From a methane-oxidizing endosymbiont of Gigantopelta aegis (GTDB taxonomy: Bacteria; Pseudomonadota; Gammaproteobacteria; Methylococcales; Methylomonadaceae), in NCBI RefSeq assembly GCF_016097405.1, contig NZ_JAEHGD010000001.1:430900-494899 (forward strand): a stretch of DNA of 64,000 nt, written 5' to 3'. The translations under genes and the position numbers were made by a program. The notes under the pieces are model-generated. The model had not been told where the DNA came from. It did no database searches and saw only the letters and a program-made list of their open reading frames with translations. Positions 36,637 to 46,479 of the stretch are shown piece by piece. How positions within the stretch are numbered: the first letter of the stretch is position 1; each line of letters begins with the position of its first letter.

Positions 36637-39237
36637 ATGTCTGAATCTTCTTCCGCCACATTACTGGAATCTTTTCTTGTCCACTGGAGCCGATGGGTAT
36701 TATGCTTTCCGGTAACCTTGATTGTCTTCTTTACCTTACTGACCGGATATAGCCTGTACTATACCGTCAACAACTTAGGCGTAAATACCAATACCGCCGA
36801 TATGCTGGCACAGGATTTACCCTTCCAAATCAATCGAAATCGCTTGGACGATGCTTTTCCACAAGACAAGGCCGCCATTATTTTTGTTGTGGAGGCCAAA
36901 ACGCCAGAAGAAACATCCATCGCAGCCAATCATTTGCGTGAAAAGTTGCAACACGATGATCATTTCCTGTCGGTTTATATCCCGACCGACAATCCCTTTT
37001 TCAGACAGCAAGCCCTGTTGTATCTGGATATTGATGAACTCGAAGACCTTGCGACGAAGCTGACAGATGCGCAGCCCTTTATTGGCTATTTGTCCGAACA
37101 TTACAGCCTTGATGGTCTTTTCACCATTATTACCAAGGCACTTGAGAAACAAAACAGCGACGAATTGCCGATGGATATGGCTCCGTTACTCAAAGCCATC
37201 AATCAAACGGTAAACGCGCAATTAAACGACACACCACAACGGATGTCCTGGCAAACATTATTGGCTGCCACCCGTTTGAATACCGATAGCAATCGTACCT
37301 TGGTCATTGCTCGGCCAAAAATGAATTTCAATGAAATCATGCCCGCCGAAGCCGCTTTTCTAGCCGCCCGGTCACTGGTGAAACATATTCTTCAGGAAAA
37401 CCCTTCAGTAAAAATACGTATTACAGGGGAAACGGCTCTAGAGCATGAAGAGCTTGAAAGTGTAACCCGTGGCGCTGAAATTGCGGGCATTGTGTCGCTA
37501 ATTTTGGTCTGCACGTCTCTCCTGGTCGGATTACGCTCTTTCAAGCTGCTTCTTGCAACCTTTATAACCCTAATCGCTGGGCTTATTTTAACGGCTGGTT
37601 TTGCCACTTTTGCCATCGGCCACCTCAACCTGATCTCCATTGCCTTTGCCGTTTTATATATTGGGCTCGGTGTCGATTACGCCATTCACATCTGTCTTCA
37701 TTATCGTGAATTAAAAGCTCAGGGCACACCGAATGATGCCGCTATTATTAAAACCATTAAAACCATAGGTGTCTCCATATTTTTATGCGCCTTTACGACA
37801 TCTATTGGTTTTTTTGCTTTTATCCCGACGGACTTCGTTGGCGTATCGGAATTAGGTATCATCTCCGGTGTCGGTATGTTTATCGGCCTGGTGATTTCGC
37901 TGACCTTGTTACCCGCCTTGCTTAAAATCGTGCCGGTCAACAACATCAAACCCTTCAAGCGACATTGGGCACCGACCTTCCTGGTTGAATTACCTTACCG
38001 TCAGGCACCGCGCATCAAAGTCTATTCCATTGTTTTCGCACTGGCATCGGCTGCGATTCTGACTCAGCTTGTGTTTGATTCAAACCCGATTAACTTAAGA
38101 GACCCGGAAAGTGAATCGGTGTCTACCATTAAAGATTTATTGAAATCTAAAGACGATTCACCGTTCGCTTTGTCTGCATTAGAACCCGACCTAGATAAAG
38201 CTGAAGCCTTGGCTGAAAAATTAAAACAATTGCCCTCCGTGCATGAAACAATCATCCTGAGCGATCTGGTTGCCAAAAATCAGGACGAAAAACTCGCGAT
38301 AATTGATGACCTAGCCATGATTCTGGGTTCTCAACTGGACCGTTTCAATCAGCCCTTACAAAATACCCAGCCTTTGTCGGCCATTAAAAAACTCATAAGC
38401 AATATCGACAGACTGTTACAGGATCAACCCGACAACCCCTACCGAGATTTGCTCCTGAGTTTACAACAAAACCTGCGGACATTGATTGCCAGTGATAATG
38501 CTGAACAAAATGCTTACGAATTGGAACGTAATATTCTGGATTTACTGCCCTATACCATGCAGCGACTTAAAACCAGTCTGCAGGCTTACCCTTATACTAT
38601 TCAGGATTTACCTGATTACTTAAGTCAACACTGGCTCAGCAAAAAGGGTTTATACCGCGTCATGATTTTGCCAGAATATGATTTGAATGATCCACGCCAT
38701 CTCAAGCAATTTGTGGCAGATGTCACTGCCGTCGCCCCTACGGCTAGCGGCCTGCCGGTTGCTGACCAAGCCTCAGGCGATGCTGTTGTCAATGCGTTTA
38801 TTGAAGCCTTCAGCGCTGCATTAGTCGCAATATTTATACTCCTTTTGCTGATTTTCAGAAATCTGAAGCATACCTTGCTTATTATGGGTCCTTTATTGTT
38901 AGCGGGATTACTGACCGGTGCCGCCAATGTGCTGCTGCATAACAGCTTCAATTTTGCCAATATCATTGCACTGCCCTTGCTATTGGGAATGGGCGTCGAT
39001 AGCGGCATTCACATTCTGCAACGCTTAAAATCGGGCCACGCCAATATTCTGGAAAGTAGCTCCGCCCGTGGTGTATTTTTCAGCTCGCTGACGACACTAT
39101 GCAGCTTCTCTAGCCTGGCATTCACCCCCCATCAAGGCACAGCCAGCATGGGCATATTGTTAGCTATCGGAATCACCTTTACCCTACTCTGTACGCTGAT
39201 TGTGTTACCGGCTTTTTACGGTAAACCACGTTTATAA
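36637..39237 (+). CDS. hpnN: hopanoid RND exporter HpnN
   Basis: An 866-aa MMPL/RND transporter. It has a first transmembrane helix at about residues 18-40, a periplasmic loop (about 45-265) and a five- to six-helix bundle with the RND motif GLGVDYAIHICLHYRELK. The same pattern repeats in the second half, with MGVDSGIHILQRLKSG. In other bacteria HpnN carries hopanoids to the outer membrane. It sits between hpnG and hpnO with gaps of 8 and 14 bases. No membrane-fusion or TolC partner is adjacent, as is usual for HpnN. Confidence 0.93.
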   Translation: MSESSSATLLESFLVHWSRWVLCFPVTLIVFFTLLTGYSLYYTVNNLGVNTNTADMLAQDLPFQINRNRLDDAFPQDKAAIIFVVEAKTPEETSIAANHLREKLQHDDHFLSVYIPTDNPFFRQQALLYLDIDELEDLATKLTDAQPFIGYLSEHYSLDGLFTIITKALEKQNSDELPMDMAPLLKAINQTVNAQLNDTPQRMSWQTLLAATRLNTDSNRTLVIARPKMNFNEIMPAEAAFLAARSLVKHILQENPSVKIRITGETALEHEELESVTRGAEIAGIVSLILVCTSLLVGLRSFKLLLATFITLIAGLILTAGFATFAIGHLNLISIAFAVLYIGLGVDYAIHICLHYRELKAQGTPNDAAIIKTIKTIGVSIFLCAFTTSIGFFAFIPTDFVGVSELGIISGVGMFIGLVISLTLLPALLKIVPVNNIKPFKRHWAPTFLVELPYRQAPRIKVYSIVFALASAAILTQLVFDSNPINLRDPESESVSTIKDLLKSKDDSPFALSALEPDLDKAEALAEKLKQLPSVHETIILSDLVAKNQDEKLAIIDDLAMILGSQLDRFNQPLQNTQPLSAIKKLISNIDRLLQDQPDNPYRDLLLSLQQNLRTLIASDNAEQNAYELERNILDLLPYTMQRLKTSLQAYPYTIQDLPDYLSQHWLSKKGLYRVMILPEYDLNDPRHLKQFVADVTAVAPTASGLPVADQASGDAVVNAFIEAFSAALVAIFILLLLIFRNLKHTLLIMGPLLLAGLLTGAANVLLHNSFNFANIIALPLLLGMGVDSGIHILQRLKSGHANILESSSARGVFFSSLTTLCSFSSLAFTPHQGTASMGILLAIGITFTLLCTLIVLPAFYGKPRL

Positions 39238-39251
39238 ATTGAGGTTTTTTC

Positions 39252-40637
39252 ATGTCATTGAGTATCGCAAAGCTGTTTGAGCAACATTTTGATCAAAAAT
39301 TTGATTTACATGAACAGCATTTAAACAATCAAATGGTTCGCGTCTTAAGAACCATCGGCTATGACCGTAACTACAAACGTGCCCTCGGCCAATATCTATA
39401 CGATGAAGATGGCCAAGAATATTTGGATTTGCTGAGCGGTTTCGGCGCTTTCGCGATCGGTCGTAATCACCCGACGGTAGTCAGCGCATTAAAAGAAACA
39501 CTGGAACTGGAATTGCCGAATCTGGTACAAATGGATGTATCATTACTCAGCGGTCTGTTGGCGGAGCGTATTCTGGCCACAACACCTGACAACCTGAGCA
39601 AAATGTTCTTTTGTAATTCGGGTACCGAATCGGTGGAAGCGGCGATTAAATTTGCCCGTTACACCACTAAACGTGAAAAAATTGTCTTCTGTGAACACAG
39701 TTTTCACGGCTTGACCTTAGGCTCATTATCATTAAATGGTGAACAGATTTTCCGAGAAGGATTCGGCCCTCTGCTACCAGGCTGTGAATCTGTCCCCTTT
39801 AACGACTTAGCCGCTCTTGAAAAAGCCTTGAGCCAGAAAGATGTTGCCGCCTTTATCGTTGAACCGGTACAAGGCAAAGGCGTGAATGTGCCGGATAACA
39901 ATTACCTGCCCGAAGTGCAAAAATTGTGTAAAAAATATGGCACCTTGTTTGTCGCCGATGAGGTGCAGACAGGCCTCGGCCGTACCGGTAAATTCTGGGC
40001 AATCGAACATTGGGGCGTTGAACCGGATATGATTTGTATGGCGAAAGCACTGTCTGGCGGTTTTATTCCAGTAGGCGCCGTAGCCATGACCCAGAAAATC
40101 ATGGATACCGTGTTTAACCGTATGGATCGTGCCGTCGTTCATGGCTCCACCTTCTCTAAAAACAATATGGCGATGGCCGCCGGTTTAGCCACGCTAGACG
40201 TTATTGAACAAGAAAAGCTGGTTGAAAACAGCGCTAAAATCGGCGAAGAAATTATCACTTCTATCAATGCTATGGCCGATAAATACGAGTTTCTGAAAGA
40301 AGCACGCGGCAAAGGCATGATGATCGCTATTGAATTTCATGCCCCCAAAAGCCTGAAACTGAAAGCCGCCTGGGCCATGCTTGAGGCCGCTAACAAAGGC
40401 CTGTTTTGCCAGATGGTCACCATTCCTCTGTTTAAAGACCATCACATCCTGACCCAGGTCGCAGGACACGGTATGAATGTTGTTAAATTATTGCCGCCTT
40501 TAAACCTGACCGAAAAGGATAAAAACTGGATTATTGATGCATTCGATAAAACCATTGCCGACACGCACCAGATTCCAGGCTCTATTTGGGATTTAGGTAA
40601 AAATCTGGCAGGCCATGCTTTAAAAAACAAAAAGTGA
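39252..40637 (+). CDS. hpnO: aminotransferase HpnO (aminobacteriohopanetriol synthesis)
   Basis: A class III PLP aminotransferase of 461 aa. FFCNSGTESVEAAIKFAR binds the cofactor phosphate, FVADEVQTGLGRTG contains the PLP-nitrogen aspartate, and the Schiff-base lysine lies in CMAKALSGG. The sequence resembles acetylornithine aminotransferase, but its place in a hopanoid operon identifies HpnO. That enzyme replaces the C35 oxygen of ribosylhopane with an amino group. This predicts 35-aminobacteriohopanepolyols, compounds typical of methanotrophs. Confidence 0.92.
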   Translation: MSLSIAKLFEQHFDQKFDLHEQHLNNQMVRVLRTIGYDRNYKRALGQYLYDEDGQEYLDLLSGFGAFAIGRNHPTVVSALKETLELELPNLVQMDVSLLSGLLAERILATTPDNLSKMFFCNSGTESVEAAIKFARYTTKREKIVFCEHSFHGLTLGSLSLNGEQIFREGFGPLLPGCESVPFNDLAALEKALSQKDVAAFIVEPVQGKGVNVPDNNYLPEVQKLCKKYGTLFVADEVQTGLGRTGKFWAIEHWGVEPDMICMAKALSGGFIPVGAVAMTQKIMDTVFNRMDRAVVHGSTFSKNNMAMAAGLATLDVIEQEKLVENSAKIGEEIITSINAMADKYEFLKEARGKGMMIAIEFHAPKSLKLKAAWAMLEAANKGLFCQMVTIPLFKDHHILTQVAGHGMNVVKLLPPLNLTEKDKNWIIDAFDKTIADTHQIPGSIWDLGKNLAGHALKNKK

Positions 40638-40650
40638 CACCTAGTGGATT

Positions 40651-41019
40651 ATGAAAAAAATTCATTTACTTATCACATTTTTTTTAGTTGTTTTTTCAAG
40701 CCAAATTTTGTCTCACGCTGTGGTGACGCATTCCTCGCTTGATGTGACCGAGATCAAAGCCAATCAGCCGACCCAGGTTAGATTGACTTTCAATTCACGT
40801 GTTGAACTGGATTTGTCTCAAATTTTTCTAGTCAGTCGCGGGGATAAAATGCAGCTTGTCAATGCTTCATTGGGGCAAAATCCAGGTCAAGTCGTTATCG
40901 ATTTGCCGGCCTTGCAACCGGGTGAGTACGCATTGAAATTGAGTATTTTCGCCGCTGATGGCCATTTAAGCGAAGACATTGTTCGCTTTCATGTTTTACC
41001 CGAAACTGTCACCAAGTAA
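40651..41019 (+). CDS. copC: periplasmic copper-binding protein CopC
   Basis: A small CopC-fold protein of 122 aa. A signal peptide is predicted to end before His22 (SQILS/HAVVTHSS), giving a mature protein with an N-terminal histidine. Together with the C-terminal DGHLSED motif this forms the Cu(II) site known in CopC proteins. It starts 13 bases after hpnO and 6 bases before copD, inside the hopanoid operon. The likely role is copper capture in the periplasm for import by CopD. Confidence 0.88.
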   Translation: MKKIHLLITFFLVVFSSQILSHAVVTHSSLDVTEIKANQPTQVRLTFNSRVELDLSQIFLVSRGDKMQLVNASLGQNPGQVVIDLPALQPGEYALKLSIFAADGHLSEDIVRFHVLPETVTK

Positions 41020-41025
41020 TCGTTT

Positions 41026-42657
41026 ATGGAAGGTATAGCTGATTTTATGGATGCCTTAATTGGCGGCGTCGATTTATCCTTTTACTGCATGACAATCGGC
41101 GGCTTGCTATGGGGATTTTTTGTCTTAAAGCCGTGGGAGCATCACCCGTTATATAACGATGCCTTATTAACCACATCGGTCAAACTGATCCGAATTGGCG
41201 CTTATGCCGTCGCCATCACCCAGGTTTTTAAAATTATCTTAAAAATTTGGCTCATGACAGCAACCCTAGAACGCTGGCCATTTCCAGCATTTGCTGAAAC
41301 CGTTCAGTTTCAGGCCGGTATCGTTCGTGCTTTATTTGCTGTCGTTCTAGGTTATTATGCCCATAAAACATTATCCTACAACACCCACTCTCATTATTAT
41401 TGGACCAACGCCGTCCTGCTCTCTTTACCCGTTATCATTGCCAGTGCCTGGTTAGTGCATGGCGCCAGCCGTCTTGACAATCGCCTGCTGCTGATGACAC
41501 TAGCATCATTACATCAGGTTGCCGCAGCAGCCTGGGTAGGTAGTATTTTTCAAATTCTGGCCGTATGGCACTTAAAACAAAAAAATAAAATTAATGCGGA
41601 ACTGTGGCCAGCTCTGCTGTGGCGATTTTCACCGATGGGCATGATCTCGGTTTTAGCTATTTTAGCCACCGGCATTCCCATCGCACTCAATTACATCGAT
41701 AGCTGGAATGGGTTTATCGGAACCGGATATGGCAATTTATTATTAGTGAAAATATTCATGCTAATCATTGCGCTAGGCTTTGCTTACGTGAATCATCGTA
41801 ATGTACATGCCTTTTTTCTAAATGGTAGAAATCACAATCTGGAATGCCGGGTACCGTATTATATTGAAACAGAATTGTTAGTTTTGATTACCCTACTGTT
41901 TACGGCCGCAAGCCTGGCATCACAACCGCCTGCGGTCGATATTCCAACACTCACGGCAAGCTGGCAGGAAGTCTTACACACTTTTGCACCGCGTATACCA
42001 CGCTTACAATCACCTAGCCATGAAGCCTTATTGGCAGGTGAAGCAGGCCGCGTCGCCATCGTAGGCCAAATTCCATCAGAAGCCGCAACAGCCTGGTCAG
42101 ATTACAACCATAATATTTCAGGTATTTTTTTGACGGTCATGAGTCTTTTCGCCATGCTGTCCTATAACACAAAATACGCTTGGGCAAAATACTGGCCGGT
42201 CGGTTTCATTTTATTAGGCATTTTTCTATTTTTCCGCAGTGATGCTGAAACCTGGCCACTCGGTCCAATTGGGTTTTGGGAAAGTACATTTAATAATGGC
42301 GAAGTCTTGCAACATCGTATCGCCACCCTATTAGTCTTTATGCTTGGTGTCATGGAAGTCAAAGCCCGCATGACAACAGACCCAAACAGTAAACTACCCT
42401 ATGTATTCCCCGTACTATCTGCCTTTGGCGGATTAATGTTGCTGGCACACTCGCATGTTGGCTTTCAGCCCAAAACTGCTTTTCTGATTCAAGTCGGCCA
42501 TACCTTAATGGGGTTGTTTGCATTAATTTTAGCCTGCGGTCGTTGGCTGGAACTCAAACTGGATTCTCCGGTTAAAGAATGGGCCGGATTCGTGTCTGTT
42601 TTTGCCTTGTTTCAAATCGGCATCATACTGATGTTCTACCAGGAACCATTGTATTAA
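41026..42657 (+). CDS. copD: copper-resistance/import membrane protein CopD
   Basis: A 543-aa polytopic membrane protein with about 12-14 hydrophobic helices and the CopD domain in its first part ([14 protein letters not shown], a helix with a conserved His). Potential metal ligands occur in periplasmic loops ([20 protein letters not shown]). Paired with CopC it is thought to bring copper into the cytoplasm. It ends one base before dxs, so copCD is part of the long hopanoid transcript. The second half, beyond the CopD domain, is less familiar. Confidence 0.85.
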   Translation: MEGIADFMDALIGGVDLSFYCMTIGGLLWGFFVLKPWEHHPLYNDALLTTSVKLIRIGAYAVAITQVFKIILKIWLMTATLERWPFPAFAETVQFQAGIVRALFAVVLGYYAHKTLSYNTHSHYYWTNAVLLSLPVIIASAWLVHGASRLDNRLLLMTLASLHQVAAAAWVGSIFQILAVWHLKQKNKINAELWPALLWRFSPMGMISVLAILATGIPIALNYIDSWNGFIGTGYGNLLLVKIFMLIIALGFAYVNHRNVHAFFLNGRNHNLECRVPYYIETELLVLITLLFTAASLASQPPAVDIPTLTASWQEVLHTFAPRIPRLQSPSHEALLAGEAGRVAIVGQIPSEAATAWSDYNHNISGIFLTVMSLFAMLSYNTKYAWAKYWPVGFILLGIFLFFRSDAETWPLGPIGFWESTFNNGEVLQHRIATLLVFMLGVMEVKARMTTDPNSKLPYVFPVLSAFGGLMLLAHSHVGFQPKTAFLIQVGHTLMGLFALILACGRWLELKLDSPVKEWAGFVSVFALFQIGIILMFYQEPLY

Positions 42658-42658
42658 T

Positions 42659-44520
42659 ATGACAAATTTTCAAAATACCCCGTTATTAAACACTATCAAC
42701 TTCCCCGCCGACCTGCGTGCCCTGCCCGCCGATCAACTGCCGCAGGTTGCCGAAGAGCTGCGCCGCTATCTGACCCATACCGTCAGCCAGTCGGGCGGCC
42801 ATTTTTCGGCAGGACTCGGCACGGTCGAGCTGACGGTGGCCTTGCATTATGTATTTAATACCCCTTATGACCCGCTGGTATGGGATGTCGGCCATCAGGC
42901 GTATCCGCACAAGATTCTGACCGGGCGCAAGGATAAGATGCCGACGATTCGAACGTTGAACGGCATTTGTGCGTTTCCGAACCGGGCGGAGAGTGAGTAT
43001 GATGCCTTTGGTGTGGGCCATTCGAGTACCTCAATCAGTGCTGCATTGGGAATGGCGATTGCGTCTCAGCTTAAAGGGGAGAAACGGCATTGTGTGGCGA
43101 TTATCGGCGATGGCAGTATCACGGGTGGCATGGCATTTGAGGCGATGAATCATGCCGGTGATATCGGCGCGAATATGCTGGTGGTGTTGAATGATAATGA
43201 TATGTCGATTTCGCCGAATGTCGGGGCGTTGAATAAGTATTTGACCAAGGTGATTTCGTCGCGCTTGTATTCGTCGGTGCGGGAAGAAAGCAAGAAAGTG
43301 TTGAGTGTGATGCCGAATGTGTGGGAGTTGGCTCGGCGCACGGAGGAGCATGTCAAGGGCATGATTGCACCGGGAACGCTGTTTGAGGAGCTGGGGTTTA
43401 ATTATATCGGGCCGATCGATGGTCATGATGTGGAGACCTTAGTGTCGACTTTGGAGAATATCAAGGATTTGTCGGGGCCTGTGTTTTTGCATGTGGTGAC
43501 GCAAAAGGGAAAGGTTATGAGCCGGCTGAGAAGGATCCACTAGCCTATCACGGGGTGCCGGCTTTTGATCCGAAGCAGGACTCGCTGCCGAAGGCGGCGG
43601 CGAGTGTGCATCCGACTTATACCCAGGTATTCGGAAAATGGTTGTGTGATATGGCGGCGACCGATGAGCGGTTGTTGGGCATTACGCCGGCCATGCGGGA
43701 GGGTTCGGGACTGGTGGAATTTTCAAAACGGTATCCGGCCCGTTATTTTGATGTGGCGATTGCTGAGCAACATGCGGTGACGCTGGCGGCAGGCCAGGCG
43801 TGTCTGGGAATGAAGCCGGTGGTGGCGATTTATTCGACTTTTTTGCAACGGGCTTATGATCAGTTGATTCATGATGTGGCGATTCAAAATTTGGATGTGT
43901 TGTTCGCCTTGGATCGTGCCGGTTTGGTCGGACCCGATGGGCCAACCCATGCCGGGGTGTTTGATATCAGCTTTTTGCGCTGTATTCCGAATATGGTGTT
44001 GATGGCACCGGCCGATGAGAATGAATGCCGGCAGATGCTGACAACAGGTTTTGAATACAAGGGGCCTGCGGCGGTGCGTTATCCGCGTGGTAAAGGCCCG
44101 GGTGTGCCAGTAACCGAGGATTTGAGCGCCCTGCCCTTAGGCAAAGCCGAGGTACGTCATCAGGGCGGCCGCATGGCGATTCTGGCTTGGGGGTCTATGG
44201 TGGCGCCGGCATTGGTGGTCGGTAAACAACTCGGTGCCACGGTGGTCAATATGCGTTTTATCAAGCCATTGGATGAGGATTTGATTCTGTCGCTGGCCAA
44301 AAGCCATGACATGCTGGTTACGGTGGAGGAAAACGTCATCGCTGGCGGCGCCGGCAGTGCGGTCAATGAGTTTTTACAGCAACAGCAAATCCTGATGCCG
44401 ATATTGAATATCGGCTTGCCGGATCAGTTTATCGAACAGGGTAGCCGCGAGGAGTTGTTGGCACTGACCGGGCTGGATGTGGAGGATATTCGGCGGCAGA
44501 TTGAGGCGTTTGGGGGCTAA
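42659..44520 (+). CDS. dxs: 1-deoxy-D-xylulose-5-phosphate synthase, split by a one-base frameshift
   Basis: DXS joins pyruvate and glyceraldehyde 3-phosphate with thiamine diphosphate, feeding isoprenoid and hence hopanoid synthesis. The first part (to 43543) holds the ThDP-binding motif ([18 protein letters not shown] ... NDNDMSIS). The second (from 43555) holds the transketolase Pyr domain ([25 protein letters not shown]) and the C-terminal domain. Near 43503-43513 one base is missing in a GGGAAAGG-like run. Restoring it gives [17 protein letters not shown] and a continuous protein of about 620 aa. This may be a sequencing error or a decayed copy. The gene is also richer in G-ending codons than copD and gloB. 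copD ends one base upstream. Confidence 0.88.
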
Positions 44521-44526
44521 CAATAT

Positions 44527-45291
44527 ATGTTAGATATCATCCAAATTCCAGTTTTAAACGATAATTATATCTATCTTCTGCACGATTCATCGTCAGGCGA
44601 AACAGCCGTAGTAGACCCGACTGAAGCAGCTCCTGTTTTACGCGCCCTAGCCGAAAAAAACTGGACATTAACACATATATTCAATACCCATCATCATTGG
44701 GATCATGTGGGTGGCAATCTAGTGCTCAAGGAAAAAACCGGTTGCTGTGTGATTGCATCCGCTTATGACCAGGATCGTATTCCAGGCATTGACAAACCAG
44801 TCATAGATGGCGATACCCTACGGCTCGGTGATGAAACTATTGATATAATCGCCACACCTGGACATACACTGGGACATATTGTTTATTTCTGTCGTCAGCA
44901 ACATGCTTTATTTTGCGGTGATACCTTGTTTTCGCTAGGGTGCGGACGACTATTTGAAGGTACACCCGAACAGATGTGGCATTCATTGCAAAAAATACGA
45001 GCCCTGCCAGATGATACTAAAATCTATTGTGCTCATGAATATACAAAAAACAATGCGCGTTTCGCCTTATCGGTCGATCCCGATAATGCTGCATTAAAAC
45101 ACTATAACGAAACCATCCTCAGGCTTCGAGCGAAAAATCAACCGACAATTCCAACCACATTAGCGCAGGAAAAAGCCTGTAATCCTTTTCTGCGTCCTGA
45201 ATCTATCACTATTCGTCAAACACTGAATATGCCCGAAAGCGAGAATATTGAAGTCTTCACCCGCTTACGGCAAATGAAAGACCAATTTTAA
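44527..45291 (+). CDS. gloB: hydroxyacylglutathione hydrolase (glyoxalase II)
   Basis: Hydrolyses S-lactoylglutathione to lactate and glutathione in methylglyoxal detoxification. The metallo-beta-lactamase metal motif THHHWDHVGG is at about residues 56-65, followed by TPGHTLGH and a C-terminal HxxxK-type glutathione-binding region (CAHEYTKNNARF). The 254-aa length is typical. It follows dxs by 6 bases and ends the rightward operon. Methylglyoxal arises from triose phosphates, which are also DXS substrates, but a functional link is only a guess. Confidence 0.93.
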   Translation: MLDIIQIPVLNDNYIYLLHDSSSGETAVVDPTEAAPVLRALAEKNWTLTHIFNTHHHWDHVGGNLVLKEKTGCCVIASAYDQDRIPGIDKPVIDGDTLRLGDETIDIIATPGHTLGHIVYFCRQQHALFCGDTLFSLGCGRLFEGTPEQMWHSLQKIRALPDDTKIYCAHEYTKNNARFALSVDPDNAALKHYNETILRLRAKNQPTIPTTLAQEKACNPFLRPESITIRQTLNMPESENIEVFTRLRQMKDQF

Positions 45292-45296
45292 AACAT

Positions 45297-45320
45297 GAGC
45301 CGGAGAATACTCCCCGGCTC
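45297..45320. terminator. terminator between convergent gloB and truncated haemoglobin
   Basis: GAGCCGG (45297-45303) pairs with CCGGCTC (45314-45320), and the interior can pair further as GGAG/CTCC around a 4-base loop. On the minus strand the stem is followed by ATGTTTTAAAA. It lies 6-30 bases after the gloB stop and 8 bases from the haemoglobin stop, so it probably serves both genes. Confidence 0.7.
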
Positions 45321-45327
45321 CAGAACA

Positions 45328-45711
45328 TTACCGGTTTAAAACATCATCCCGAGTGCTTTCTGCCAATGCCGCCGCTTCTGCAATTAAATCATCAGGGACA
45401 TTCAATTCTTTTAAAGTGGCACCAAGATTTTCCATGACAGCATCGAAATCATCATCGTTCAATCCTAATTTCACCAAACGGGCATGCGCGGTACGCATAT
45501 CTTCACCGGTATACTCATTCGGACCACCAAAAACCATGGTGAAAAATGCCTTTTGTTTGGCGATTTGTTTATCCATATCCATGCCTTCAAACCAACGATT
45601 GATTCGATAATCTTCCAGGACCTTTTTATAAAATAACTCAACTGCTGCATTAACAGCAGCTTCACCACCAATTCTTTCATACAATGTTGCTTCTTCTTTT
45701 GAATCGCTCAT
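45328..45711 (-). CDS. group 1 truncated haemoglobin
   Basis: A 127-aa 2-on-2 globin of the GlbN/trHbN type. TLYERIGGEAAVNAAVELFYKKVL opens the protein with the B10-region tyrosine, GGPNEYTGEDMRTAHARL holds the proximal histidine (AHARL), and the helix G/H segment follows. These proteins bind O2 and NO and often act as NO dioxygenases. The ATG at 45711 has AGAGGAG seven bases upstream; an in-frame upstream ATG at 45750 lacks this and was rejected. It is divergent from the regulator at 45833 and near cytochrome P460. Confidence 0.92.
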   Translation of the reverse strand: MSDSKEEATLYERIGGEAAVNAAVELFYKKVLEDYRINRWFEGMDMDKQIAKQKAFFTMVFGGPNEYTGEDMRTAHARLVKLGLNDDDFDAVMENLGATLKELNVPDDLIAEAAALAESTRDDVLNR

Positions 45712-45748
45712 TTTTTTCTCCTCTAGGTTTTTTAATATCTTTAACAGC

Positions 45749-45789
45749 ATGTTATTCGCATGCCGTTAAATTATGTGTAAAAATAACAT
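45749..45789. promoter_or_regulatory. inverted repeat in the haemoglobin/regulator divergent promoter
   Basis: ATGTTATT (45749-45756) and AATAACAT (45782-45789) are perfect 8-bp inverted copies, 25 bases apart, in the short gap between the truncated haemoglobin gene and the HTH regulator. Such spacing suits a dimeric regulator, possibly the adjacent gene's own product. An overlapping GCATG/CATGC pair also occurs in the left part. Confidence 0.4.
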
Positions 45790-45832
45790 ATCGACCTAAC
45801 TTATACAACTAATACCTGTTAAAAGAAATATT

Positions 45833-46468
45833 ATGCTTAATCCTGTTTCAGCTCGCCAAAATCAAATCCTGAAAATCCTGCTTACCAATCGAGATGGCTT
45901 AACGATTGACGAAGTCAGCCAGGCTCTGGATATTTCACGTTCAGCCATTCAGCAGCATTTTTCCGTACTGGAAAGCAACCACATGATCACACCTGTTTCT
46001 TTTAACAAAACGGCCGGCAGGCCAGTCAGAGTTTACGTGATTTCTGAAAAAGGAATCAATCATTTTCCAAAACAATATGCCTGGTTCTCAGAGCTGATTT
46101 TAGATGAATTGAAACATGAATTAGGCGATGAAGGCTTTCAACGCTATATGACAAAGCTGGGAGCCAAACTAGCCGAAAAATTTTTACCTGAATATGTTAA
46201 TCAGCCTTTAGGTGTGCGTTTACATAAAGTCACCGCACTCATGGATGATTTAGGCTTTCATGTCAATTTGAATAAAGAGGAAAATAAATACACGATTGAG
46301 GCATGCAATTGCATCTATCATGATATTGCACAAAAACATCCCGAAGTGTGTGAATTTGACAAGGCTTTGCTGAATGGCCTATTAGGTACAGAAGCCACGT
46401 TAGGCGAGTGCGCGGCAAGAGGTGGACGTCTGTGCCGCTTTAATATAAAAAATGACACAGACGACTGA
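45833..46468 (+). CDS. Cys-rich winged-helix regulator (SufR/ArsR-like), possible Fe-S sensor
   Basis: A 211-aa transcription factor with an N-terminal winged helix-turn-helix (residues 8-70: LTIDEVSQALDISRSAIQQHFSVLES). A C-terminal domain carries five cysteines: Cys158, Cys160, Cys173, Cys193 and Cys201 (ACNCIYHD, EVCEF, GECAARGGRLC). This pattern is like SufR-type regulators, whose cysteines hold an Fe-S cluster that senses iron, oxygen or NO. The gene is divergent from a truncated haemoglobin and convergent with cytochrome P460, which suggests a redox or NO regulator of this locus. The cluster and the ligand are inferences. Confidence 0.8.
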   Translation: MLNPVSARQNQILKILLTNRDGLTIDEVSQALDISRSAIQQHFSVLESNHMITPVSFNKTAGRPVRVYVISEKGINHFPKQYAWFSELILDELKHELGDEGFQRYMTKLGAKLAEKFLPEYVNQPLGVRLHKVTALMDDLGFHVNLNKEENKYTIEACNCIYHDIAQKHPEVCEFDKALLNGLLGTEATLGECAARGGRLCRFNIKNDTDD

Positions 46469-46479
46469 GTTTTCAGAGA

